64,000 bases of DNA from DATKPE01 sp033854175. Its GTDB lineage: Bacteria; Bacteroidota; Ignavibacteria; UBA10030; SZUA-254. The stretch lies in NCBI GenBank assembly GCA_033854175.1, contig JAWOKN010000010.1:8169-72168 (forward strand). Direction: 5' to 3'. The notes under the pieces were generated by a model. It saw only the letters and a list, made by a program, of their open reading frames with translations, was not told the origin of the DNA and made no database searches. Below are positions 8,896 through 15,075 of the stretch, in pieces (the first letter of the stretch is position 1; each line of letters opens with the position of its first letter). The translations under genes were made by a program, and so were the position numbers.

Positions 8896-8924
8896 TTGAA
8901 ATTCCATCAAATATTTGCTACCTT
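8896..8924 (+). promoter_or_regulatory. promoter of the DUF2723 gene
   Basis: TTGAAA (8896-8901), 17 bases, then TACCTT (8919-8924) and TC, 30 bases before the ATG at 8955. The hexamers match the classical consensus only partly, but the -10 fits the Bacteroidota form TAnnTTTG except at its last base. The remainder of the 8728-8954 gap shows nothing else. Confidence 0.45.
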
Positions 8925-8954
8925 TCCCAACGTCTGATCTCATACTTTCGTTCT

Positions 8955-10829
8955 ATGCTGAAGAAAATGCTCTCCCCCGGGATCCTCCCGGGCCTTCTTG
9001 TTTCCGTATTCTGCTTCATCCTCTATTATACAACTCTCTGTCCCACGACCGACTTTATCGACAGCGGAGAACTGACAACGGTCGCCTATACACTCGGCGT
9101 GGCCCACCCGACCGGATATCCACTGTTTACACTCATAGGGTGGATTTTTTCACACCTTCCGGTCGCCTCAAGCGTCGTTTTCCGGATGAACATCATGGCG
9201 GCAGTATTGTGCGCGGCGGGCCTTTTCATTTTTTACCGGTTTCTCTATTTTTTCCTCAACGAAATCCTCCGGGTGAAGACATCAGCCGATCCCCTCATCT
9301 CCGCCGTTCCTCCGCTTGCGGGCACGATCGTCCTCGGTTTATCGACGACGTTCTGGGATCAGGCCAACGCCGTGGAGGTGTATTCCCTTCATACGGTGTT
9401 CCTCTCCTCACTCCTCCTTTTGATTACCAGGGCCGTGTGGAAGGACCGACAGCCTGATGCGTCCCCCCGGCACCGTTTCTGGATCTGGCAGGCGTTCGCG
9501 TTCATACTCGGCCTGTCGTTTACCAACCATATGACCACCATCCTCCTTGCCCCGGCATGCATCTATTATTATTTTGCCGCGTCGGGGGTGTTTCAAAGGA
9601 GATCATGGATCCATCTCCTGCGCCTTGCCCCGGCATTTCTCCTCGGCCTCTCGGCGTACCTCTACCTCCCTGTCAGAGCCGCCGAACATCCCCTGTTGAA
9701 CTGGGGAAACCCGTCCGATCTTGAGAGATTATGGTGGCATTTTACCGCAAAACAATACCGGGTCTGGATCACGTTTTTCTCATCCGAGAGCGCACCGAAA
9801 CAACTCAACTACTTTCTCAGCACAACCGCCGGGAAGTTTGCCTATGTGCCGGTTCTTCTCGCGCTTGCCGGTCTGGTGAGCCTCTGGAAAAGGTCGCGCG
9901 TGCATCTCACGTTCACACTGCTCCTTTTTCTGGGCTGCGTCCTCTATGCGATCAATTACGACATCCACGATATCGATTCCTATTTTCTCCTGGCGTTTTA
10001 TACCGTCGCGGTGTGGGCAGCCGTCGGAAGTGCAAAACTTCTGGAAGCAGTCCGGGAAGGGAGGAGGAAGACCACAATCGCACTTGCCGGGGCCGGCCTG
10101 CTCACCGCGGTCATGCTCACAAATTTTTCCGACGCCGACGAACATTCCCGCTATCTCGTCGAGGACTATACACGCGATATGCTCAACTCGGTCGATACCA
10201 ACGCGATTGTCATTTCCTACCAGTGGGATTATTTTGTCTCGGCCGCATACTATTTCCAGATCGTGGAGGGCGTCCGTCCCGACGTCACGATCATCGATAA
10301 GGAACTTCTCCGCCGCTCCTGGTACTACCAGCAGATTCAATGGCGTTACCCCTGGCTCTATGCCGCCTCCAGACCCGAAATCGAAGCCTTCCTCAGGGAA
10401 CTGTATAAGTTTGAACATGACCTGCCGTATGACCCGAACATGATCGAAAGGAGATATAGTGCGGTCATCCACAGCTTCATCGACCACCACTATTCCGACC
10501 GGCCTATTTATGCGACACCCGAGATCGAACAATCATACATTTCGGGGTATTCCAAGGTACCCTCAGGCCTTGCCTTCAGACTCTATAAGGACGGGGCCTA
10601 CCACCCGATCAAAAGCCCCCGGTTCTCCTTCCGCATACCCCCCAGAAGGGACCAGTATGTCGATGGCCTCCTCGGCCAGTATGCCCGTGCCTACGTAAAT
10701 GCCTCAATTTATATGCACTTAGGAGGAAGGGATGACCTGGCTCTGCCACTCCTCGACCAGGCCCTGGCCCTTCAGCCTGACATGCCTGAGGCCATTTCCT
10801 TGAAGGAATCAATTATGAGAAAGGGGTAA
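8955..10829 (+). CDS. DUF2723 membrane glycosyltransferase-like protein
   Basis: A 624-residue multi-pass protein of the DUF2723 family, related in fold to GT-C glycosyltransferases (O-mannosyltransferase-like, eukaryotic TMEM260). Residues 10-27 form the first membrane helix. The next loop carries TDFIDSGEL (32-40) and AHPTGYPLF (50-58), the family's signature acidic motif that in GT-C enzymes lies at the catalytic site facing the periplasm. About ten hydrophobic helices run to roughly residue 385, followed by a soluble C-terminal region of about 240 residues whose end looks like a tetratricopeptide helix pair. It probably transfers a sugar from a polyprenyl-linked donor to a protein or lipid, but the substrate is not known. 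The family is common in Bacteroidota. Confidence 0.85.
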   Translation: MLKKMLSPGILPGLLVSVFCFILYYTTLCPTTDFIDSGELTTVAYTLGVAHPTGYPLFTLIGWIFSHLPVASSVVFRMNIMAAVLCAAGLFIFYRFLYFFLNEILRVKTSADPLISAVPPLAGTIVLGLSTTFWDQANAVEVYSLHTVFLSSLLLLITRAVWKDRQPDASPRHRFWIWQAFAFILGLSFTNHMTTILLAPACIYYYFAASGVFQRRSWIHLLRLAPAFLLGLSAYLYLPVRAAEHPLLNWGNPSDLERLWWHFTAKQYRVWITFFSSESAPKQLNYFLSTTAGKFAYVPVLLALAGLVSLWKRSRVHLTFTLLLFLGCVLYAINYDIHDIDSYFLLAFYTVAVWAAVGSAKLLEAVREGRRKTTIALAGAGLLTAVMLTNFSDADEHSRYLVEDYTRDMLNSVDTNAIVISYQWDYFVSAAYYFQIVEGVRPDVTIIDKELLRRSWYYQQIQWRYPWLYAASRPEIEAFLRELYKFEHDLPYDPNMIERRYSAVIHSFIDHHYSDRPIYATPEIEQSYISGYSKVPSGLAFRLYKDGAYHPIKSPRFSFRIPPRRDQYVDGLLGQYARAYVNASIYMHLGGRDDLALPLLDQALALQPDMPEAISLKESIMRKG

Positions 10830-10865
10830 GTGGGTAAAAATACCTGCCGATGGCATATTTATTGT

Positions 10866-10893
10866 TTGACTTTTAATCAGAATTTATTATATT
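10866..10893 (+). promoter_or_regulatory. promoter upstream of the tRNA/rpmG/secE cluster
   Basis: TTGACT (10866-10871), 16 bases, then TATATT (10888-10893), inside a strikingly AT-rich stretch. It matches the sigma-70 consensus at 5/6 and 5/6 positions. A transcript would start near 10900 and meet the hairpin at 10939-10979 before reaching the first tRNA at 11062. Confidence 0.6.
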
Positions 10894-10938
10894 AACTGGT
10901 TTGAAAAGATATATACCCGCCTACTATTACGGATGTTT

Positions 10939-10986
10939 CCCGTGTTCGATGATCTCATGATGGAAATCCTGAGCACGGGTTTTTTA
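10939..10986 (+). terminator. intrinsic terminator or attenuator in the tRNA-cluster leader
   Basis: CCCGTGTTC (10939-10947) pairs with GAGCACGGG (10971-10979) with one G-U wobble, and six T's follow directly (10980-10985). This is a complete intrinsic terminator about 40-80 bases downstream of a good promoter and 76 bases upstream of the first tRNA. It either attenuates the tRNA operon or ends an independent small RNA of about 85 bases. I saw no classical T-box or leader-peptide signature. Confidence 0.6.
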
Positions 10987-11061
10987 TACTCCAAGTGTGA
11001 TGATCATGTGCGGGTCATGGAAAGTTTTGTCGTCGCGTCTTCATACACCTGAGGGTGCAAT

Positions 11062-11134
11062 GCTGGCGTAGCTCAGCTGGTAGAGCAGCTGACTTGTAAT
11101 CAGCAGGTCACCAGTTCGATTCTGGTCGCCAGCT
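11062..11134 (+). tRNA. tRNA-Thr (anticodon TGT)
   Basis: Full cloverleaf: acceptor GCTGGCG/CGCCAGC, D-arm GCTC/GAGC, anticodon stem GCTGA/TCAGC with loop CT-TGT-AA, T-arm ACCAG/CTGGT, discriminator T. CCA is not encoded. It is first in a Thr-Tyr-Gly-Thr tRNA array. Confidence 0.96.
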
Positions 11135-11208
11135 CAGCTCATCATGATGTGAATCGCGGTCGTGTCATTCAAAAGTCGGGAACGCGAAACGGTTGCCCGA
11201 TGAACAAC

Positions 11209-11291
11209 GGGCAGGTAGCAAAGTGGTCAACTGCAACAGACTGTAAATCTGTCGGCTCCGGCCTTCGGAGGTTCGAATCCCCCCCTGCCCA
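11209..11291 (+). tRNA. tRNA-Tyr (anticodon GTA)
   Basis: Class II tRNA with a long variable arm; acceptor GGGCAGG/CCTGCCC, anticodon stem ACAGA/TCTGT with loop CT-GTA-AA, discriminator A. The T-stem reads GGAGG against CCCCC, leaving an A-C mismatch at the third pair where CCTCC would be expected. CCA is not encoded. Confidence 0.95.
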
Positions 11292-11366
11292 CGAACCGGA
11301 ACTGAAGGACTTCCCGGCCACGTTGCTGCGACGACCGGGCGACGGACATGAAGACGGGAACATAGC

Positions 11367-11439
11367 GCGGGAGTAACTCAGTTGGCAGAGTCACAGCCTT
11401 CCAAGCTGTTGGTCGCGGGTTCGAATCCCGTCTCCCGCT
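11367..11439 (+). tRNA. tRNA-Gly (anticodon TCC)
   Basis: Cloverleaf with acceptor GCGGGAG/CTCCCGC, anticodon stem ACAGC/GCTGT with loop CT-TCC-AA, T-arm GCGGG/CCCGT (one wobble), discriminator T. It is third in the array, 75 bases after tRNA-Tyr. CCA is not encoded. Confidence 0.96.
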
Positions 11440-11464
11440 CTCCTTGTGAAAGGAGTTCGAGGAT

Positions 11465-11537
11465 GCTTGCGTAGCTCAGTTGGTAGAGCACATCCTTGGT
11501 AAGGATGAGGTCATCGGTTCAATCCCGATCGCAAGCT
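11465..11537 (+). tRNA. tRNA-Thr (anticodon GGT)
   Basis: Cloverleaf with acceptor GCTTGCG/CGCAAGC, anticodon stem CATCC/GGATG with loop TT-GGT-AA, T-arm ATCGG/CCGAT, discriminator T. It lies 25 bases after tRNA-Gly and 36 bases before rpmG. In the equivalent E. coli array this position is followed by tufB, which is absent here. Confidence 0.96.
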
Positions 11538-11573
11538 CGGAAAAAAATTTGATGAACAACAGGAGCAGGTACC

Positions 11574-11723
11574 ATGCGCGATATCATTACACTCGAGTGC
11601 GCCGATTGCAAGAGGCGGAACTATACCACCACGAAGAACAAGAAGAAACAATCGGGAAGGGTCGAGTACAAGAAGTATTGCCCCTGGTGCCTCAAACGCA
11701 CAACACACAAAGAAACCAAGTAA
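11574..11723 (+). CDS. rpmG: 50S ribosomal protein L33, zinc form
   Basis: A 49-residue protein (MRDIITLECADCKRRNY...) of the large subunit, near the exit site. Two CxxC pairs (C9/C12 and C36/C39) mark the zinc-binding (C+) form. The length is normal for L33. The ATG at 11574 has AGGAG (11561-11565) eight bases upstream. It sits between tRNA-Thr and tRNA-Trp, the usual L33 position before secE in many bacteria, and ends 9 bases before tRNA-Trp, so protein and tRNAs must be cut from one precursor. Confidence 0.93.
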   Translation: MRDIITLECADCKRRNYTTTKNKKKQSGRVEYKKYCPWCLKRTTHKETK

Positions 11724-11732
11724 CGGACCCTT

Positions 11733-11806
11733 ACGTCAGTAGCTCAACTGGCTAGAGCAGCGGTCTCCAAAACCGCAGGTTGGGGGTTCAAATCCCTCCT
11801 GACGTG
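11733..11806 (+). tRNA. tRNA-Trp (anticodon CCA)
   Basis: Cloverleaf with acceptor ACGTCAG/CTGACGT, anticodon stem GCGGT/ACCGC with loop CT-CCA-AA, and discriminator G as expected for tRNA-Trp. It lies between rpmG and secE, a conserved position in many bacteria. CCA is not encoded. Confidence 0.96.
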
Positions 11807-11841
11807 CACACGTGCATGACTGGAACCAGGGAAAAGGATTT

Positions 11842-12024
11842 ATGAAAGAAAAAATTATTGCCTTCTTCACCGATGTCGTGAAGGAAATGAAAAAAGTCAC
11901 ATGGCCCCACAAGGAGGAACTCCGCGAATCCACCGTCGTCGTCCTCGTCGTGTGCGGCATTATCGCCCTGTTTATCTTCGGGGTCGACTGGGTCGTGAGC
12001 AATATTCTGAAACTGATTATTTAA
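11842..12024 (+). CDS. secE: preprotein translocase subunit SecE
   Basis: The small clamp subunit of the SecYEG channel in the inner membrane. The 60-residue protein is the minimal one-helix type: an amphipathic N-terminal helix with the conserved EMKKVTWPHKEELR (residues 15-28), then one membrane segment (about 31-52). The ATG at 11842 was chosen because it follows GGGAAAAGG and gives the family's normal N-terminus; an upstream start at 11812 would extend into the tRNA-Trp trailer. nusG follows immediately. Confidence 0.94.
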   Translation: MKEKIIAFFTDVVKEMKKVTWPHKEELRESTVVVLVVCGIIALFIFGVDWVVSNILKLII

Positions 12025-12025
12025 C

Positions 12026-12589
12026 GTGGACTCGGAAACCGTGAGCAAGGAAGCACCCAAAAAACGCTGGTACGCCGTCCGGACATACTCGGGCCATGAA
12101 AATAAGGTCAAGGCCCACCTCGAAAGCGAAGTGAAACATGCGAACTTCGGCGAGAGGATCACCAATGTCATGGTTCCCGCCGACAAGATCTTCGAGATCA
12201 AGGAAGGGAAAAAGAAAAGCAAAACCAAGACCTTTTTCCCCGGGTATATCCTCGTCGAGGCCGTTCTGGATAAGGAGACCAAACACCTGATCCTCAACAC
12301 ACCCTCGGTGATCAGCTTTGTGGGCCCCAGGAATGAACCGACCCCGTTGCAGGTGGATGAGGTGAAACGCCTGATCGGCCGGATGGAGGAACGGAAGGAT
12401 GTCGAGGTCCTCGAAGTCCCCTTCCGCGTCGGCGATGCCGTCAAAGTCACCGACGGGCCCTTCAACAACTTTACCGGTTTTGTGCAGGATGTCAACGAGG
12501 AGAGGATGAAACTCCGCGTTATGGTCAGCATCTTCGGACGGAAAACCCCCGTCGAACTGGATTTTAACCAGGTGGAATTAGAAAAGTAA
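12026..12589 (+). CDS. nusG: transcription antitermination factor NusG
   Basis: A 187-residue NusG/Spt5 protein that binds the RNA polymerase clamp and links transcription to Rho and to ribosomes. The NGN domain begins at KRWYAVRTYSGHENKVK; FPGYILVEA and VGPRNEPTPLQ follow. The C-terminal KOW domain carries FRVGDAVKVTDGPFNNFTGFVQDV. GTG at 12026 gives the length used here; a second GTG at 12041 would shorten it by five residues, and neither has a clear ribosome-binding site, so the start is uncertain. It lies one base after the secE stop. Confidence 0.95.
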   Translation: MDSETVSKEAPKKRWYAVRTYSGHENKVKAHLESEVKHANFGERITNVMVPADKIFEIKEGKKKSKTKTFFPGYILVEAVLDKETKHLILNTPSVISFVGPRNEPTPLQVDEVKRLIGRMEERKDVEVLEVPFRVGDAVKVTDGPFNNFTGFVQDVNEERMKLRVMVSIFGRKTPVELDFNQVELEK

Positions 12590-12613
12590 ATCACTTATCG
12601 CAGGTCAGCAATT

Positions 12614-13036
12614 ATGAAAAAAGTTTCAGGCTTCATCAAACTCCAGATACCGGCCGGCCAGGCGAATCCTGCCCCCCCCATCGGCCCCGCACTCGGCCAG
12701 AAAGGGGTCAATATCATGGAGTTCTGTAAACAGTTCAATGCACGGACGCAGGAGAAAAAGGGACTCATCATCCCTGTCGTCATCACGGTGTTTACCGACA
12801 AGTCATTCACGTTTATCACCAAAACACCCCCCGCATCGGTCCTCCTGGCAAAAGCCGCACAGCTCGAAAAGGGTTCCGGCGAGCCGAACAGGAATAAGGT
12901 GGGGAAGGTGACGAAAAAACAGGTCCGGGAAATCGCCGAGATGAAGATGCCGGATCTGAACGCAAATGATATCGAGGCGGCCATGAAAATGGTCGCGGGA
13001 ACAGCCCGCAGCATGGGCATAACGGTCGTCGACTAG
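12614..13036 (+). CDS. rplK: 50S ribosomal protein L11
   Basis: A 140-residue protein of the GTPase-associated centre, binding the L11 region of 23S rRNA and needed for factor-dependent steps and the stringent response. It has the expected N-terminal IKLQIPAGQANPAPPIGPALGQKGVNIMEFC, in which the proline-rich segment is the thiostrepton-binding face, and a C-terminal rRNA-binding domain ending AGTARSMGI. ATG at 12614. It lies upstream of rplA with an L1-operator-like RNA in the gap. Confidence 0.97.
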   Translation: MKKVSGFIKLQIPAGQANPAPPIGPALGQKGVNIMEFCKQFNARTQEKKGLIIPVVITVFTDKSFTFITKTPPASVLLAKAAQLEKGSGEPNRNKVGKVTKKQVREIAEMKMPDLNANDIEAAMKMVAGTARSMGITVVD

Positions 13037-13044
13037 TGAATCTC

Positions 13045-13087
13045 GTGGAAGTCCGCACCGGAAATTCGGCGCGGACGCTCGTACCAC
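13045..13087 (+). promoter_or_regulatory. L1-binding operator-like RNA structure before rplA
   Basis: In the 71-base rplK-rplA gap, GTGG (13045-13048) pairs with CCAC (13084-13087). Inside, GTCCGC-a-CCG (13051-13060) pairs with CGG-c-GCGGAC (13067-13076). This leaves a 2-base loop on one side and a 7-base loop GCTCGTA on the other. The layout (GUGG-AAG, hairpin, CGCUCGUA-CCAC) closely resembles the L1 site in 23S rRNA, so it probably mediates autogenous repression by L1. Confidence 0.55.
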
Positions 13088-13107
13088 TATCATAAGGAAC
13101 AGACAGC

Positions 13108-13803
13108 ATGAAACGGAGCAAACGATATAAAGCCGCGGCAACGAAGCTCGAACCGAAGAAGTATTATTCGATCGAGGATGCGGTCGCGCGGGTGAAGGAA
13201 ATGTCGACGGCAAAGTTCGTCGAGGCGGTCGATATCGCCATACGCCTTGGCGTCGATCCCAAGAAGGCCGATCAGGCAGTCCGCGGAACGGTCGCCCTTC
13301 CGCACGGAATCGGCAAGGAAGTCAAGGTCCTCGTCATCACCAAACCGCCGAAGGACGAGGAGGCCAGGTCGGCCGGCGCCGATCATGTCGGCTTCCAGGA
13401 CTATATCCAGAAGATCCAGGGCGGCTGGGCCGATATCGATGTCATCATCGCAACACCCGACGTCATGGGCGATGTCGGCAAGCTCGGAAAGGTCCTCGGA
13501 CCCAGAGGCCTCATGCCAAATCCCAAGAGCGGCACCGTCACGCCCGATGTGGCAAAAGCCGTCAGGGAAGTCAAGGCGGGGAAAATCGAGTTCCGCGTCG
13601 ATAAGGCGGGCATCCTCCACGCTACGGTCGGGAAGGCGAACTTCGAAAATCAGAAACTCGTCGAAAACATCAATGCGTTTGTCGCGACCGTCCTCCGTGC
13701 AAAACCCGCGACGGCAAAGGGACAGTATGTCAAGAGCATCTCCCTTTCCAGCACCATGGGGCCGGGCGTCCATATTGACAAGAATGTGGTTGTACCACAC
13801 TAG
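13108..13803 (+). CDS. rplA: 50S ribosomal protein L1
   Basis: A 231-residue protein of the L1 stalk, which guides deacylated tRNA out of the ribosome and represses its own operon. The N-terminus MKRSKRYKAAATKLEPKKYYS and the segments GLMPNPKSGTVT and GKIEFRVDKAGILH are diagnostic. The ATG at 13108 follows AAGGAACAGACAGC. It lies 20 bases after the L1-operator-like structure. Confidence 0.97.
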   Translation: MKRSKRYKAAATKLEPKKYYSIEDAVARVKEMSTAKFVEAVDIAIRLGVDPKKADQAVRGTVALPHGIGKEVKVLVITKPPKDEEARSAGADHVGFQDYIQKIQGGWADIDVIIATPDVMGDVGKLGKVLGPRGLMPNPKSGTVTPDVAKAVREVKAGKIEFRVDKAGILHATVGKANFENQKLVENINAFVATVLRAKPATAKGQYVKSISLSSTMGPGVHIDKNVVVPH

Positions 13804-13904
13804 GATTTGAATATTACGCACTCAGAATACATCAGATTTGCCTGCTGCTCCGCATGCCACGTGCGGGGGCTTCTCAGCCGGCAATGACTCGTATTGAGGA
13901 TATC
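13804..13904 (+). promoter_or_regulatory. rplJ leader with hairpin
   Basis: The 101-base stretch between rplA and rplJ holds a hairpin, CTCCGCA pairing with TGCGGGG (about 13844-13867, one wobble), and no T-run. In many bacteria the L10-(L12)4 complex binds an RNA at this position to control rplJL. I cannot confirm the kink-turn from sequence alone. Confidence 0.35.
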
Positions 13905-14426
13905 ATGAAACGAAACGAAAAGGACCAGATTATCGCAGACGTCCGCGAGAAGGCGTCACATGCGACCGGTATGTACTTCGCCGACTTTACCGGGATAACC
14001 GTCGGGGAGATCACCGAACTCCGGCGGGAGTTCCGTAAGGCCAAGGTCGATTATCGCGTGGTGAAGAATACCCTCGCCCGTAAGGCCCTCGAGTCGGTCG
14101 GCGGCTATGACAAGGTTCTCGACAGACTTGTCGCGCCGACTGCCATCGCGTTCGCCTACGATGATCCCGTCGCACCTGCAAGGATTATCAAGAAGTTTCG
14201 CGATAAGAACGAAAAGTTTGTCCTCAAGATCTGCGTGATCGAAAAACAGGTCTTCGAGGGGAAACAACTGAACGATATCGCCAAACTCCCGTCCCGGCCG
14301 GAACTCATCGCCGGGATCCTGGGCAGCATCCAGGCACCGGCCTCCGGCATCGCCGGAGCCGTCAGCGCCGTCATGCGGGATCTCGTGAGCGTTATCGGTC
14401 AGATCGAACAGAAAAAAGCGGCCTGA
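13905..14426 (+). CDS. rplJ: 50S ribosomal protein L10
   Basis: A 173-residue base of the L7/L12 stalk. The family N-terminus MKRNEKDQIIADVREKASHATGMYFADFTGIT is clear, followed by RREFRKAKVDYRVVKNTLARKALE. The C-terminal helix that binds L12 dimers ends the protein. The ATG at 13905 was preferred over 13884 and 13854 because GAGGAT lies just before it (13896-13901) and the N-terminus then matches the family. rplL follows 58 bases later. Confidence 0.95.
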   Translation: MKRNEKDQIIADVREKASHATGMYFADFTGITVGEITELRREFRKAKVDYRVVKNTLARKALESVGGYDKVLDRLVAPTAIAFAYDDPVAPARIIKKFRDKNEKFVLKICVIEKQVFEGKQLNDIAKLPSRPELIAGILGSIQAPASGIAGAVSAVMRDLVSVIGQIEQKKAA

Positions 14427-14484
14427 CGATGCATCTGCAGATCATCATTCACTAACCACATTTTTGAAAAAGGAGATCAGTCCC

Positions 14485-14871
14485 ATGTCAGTAGTTCAGG
14501 AAATCGTTGAGAAGATTGAAAAGTTGACGCTTCTGGAGGCCTCGGAGCTCAAAAAGGCGCTTGAAGACAAGTTCGGCGTCACCGCCGCTGCCCCGATGAT
14601 GATGGCCGGCGGCGTCATGCCGGCCGCAGCCGGTGCAGCACCCGCTGCCGCCGAGGTGCAAACCGAATTCACGGTCCTCCTCAAAACTTCCGGAGCACAG
14701 AAGATCAACGTCATCAAGGTCGTCCGCGCGGCAACAGGCCTCGGCCTCAAAGAAGCCAAGGACCTCGTCGACGGCGCACCCAAGAACGTGAAAGAGGGTC
14801 TCAATAAGGATGATGCTGAGAAACTCAAGAAGGAACTCGAGGAAGCAGGCGCAACAGTCGAACTGAAGTAA
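14485..14871 (+). CDS. rplL: 50S ribosomal protein L7/L12
   Basis: A 128-residue acidic stalk protein that recruits elongation and initiation GTPases. The N-terminal dimerisation domain (VQEIVEKIEKLTLLEASELKKALEDKFGV) is followed by an Ala-rich hinge (GGVMPAAAGAAPAAAE). The C-terminal factor-binding domain has KINVIKVVRAATGLGLKEAKDLVDGAP. The ATG at 14485 follows AAGGAG (14469-14474); the in-frame TTG at 14464 is rejected because it lies upstream of that site. Confidence 0.97.
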   Translation: MSVVQEIVEKIEKLTLLEASELKKALEDKFGVTAAAPMMMAGGVMPAAAGAAPAAAEVQTEFTVLLKTSGAQKINVIKVVRAATGLGLKEAKDLVDGAPKNVKEGLNKDDAEKLKKELEEAGATVELK

Positions 14872-14946
14872 TATCGTCGGCACGACCCGTACGTCCAAAC
14901 TTCATCGATATTTCGCCCGATCGATCGGCGATCAATGGAGAACGGT

Positions 14947-14993
14947 ACCGATAACCTGGATTCGTCCGGGTTATCGGTTTCCTGTTTATTTTC
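14947..14993 (+). terminator. attenuator-like hairpin between rplL and rpoB
   Basis: ACCGATAACC (14947-14956) pairs perfectly with GGTTATCGGT (14969-14978), a 10-bp stem with a 12-base loop, followed by a T-rich run (TTCCTGTTTATTTT). It sits in the 204-base gap between rplL and rpoB. E. coli has a partial terminator at the same place that sets the ribosomal protein to RNA polymerase ratio, so the same role is likely here. Confidence 0.7.
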
Positions 14994-15075
14994 CGCAGGC
15001 CCACATGTCGCCCGCGGGCGGTGATTATCATTGGTGCAAATGTCTGTCTTGTTCATCTAGCAAGGAGAGTCTACT

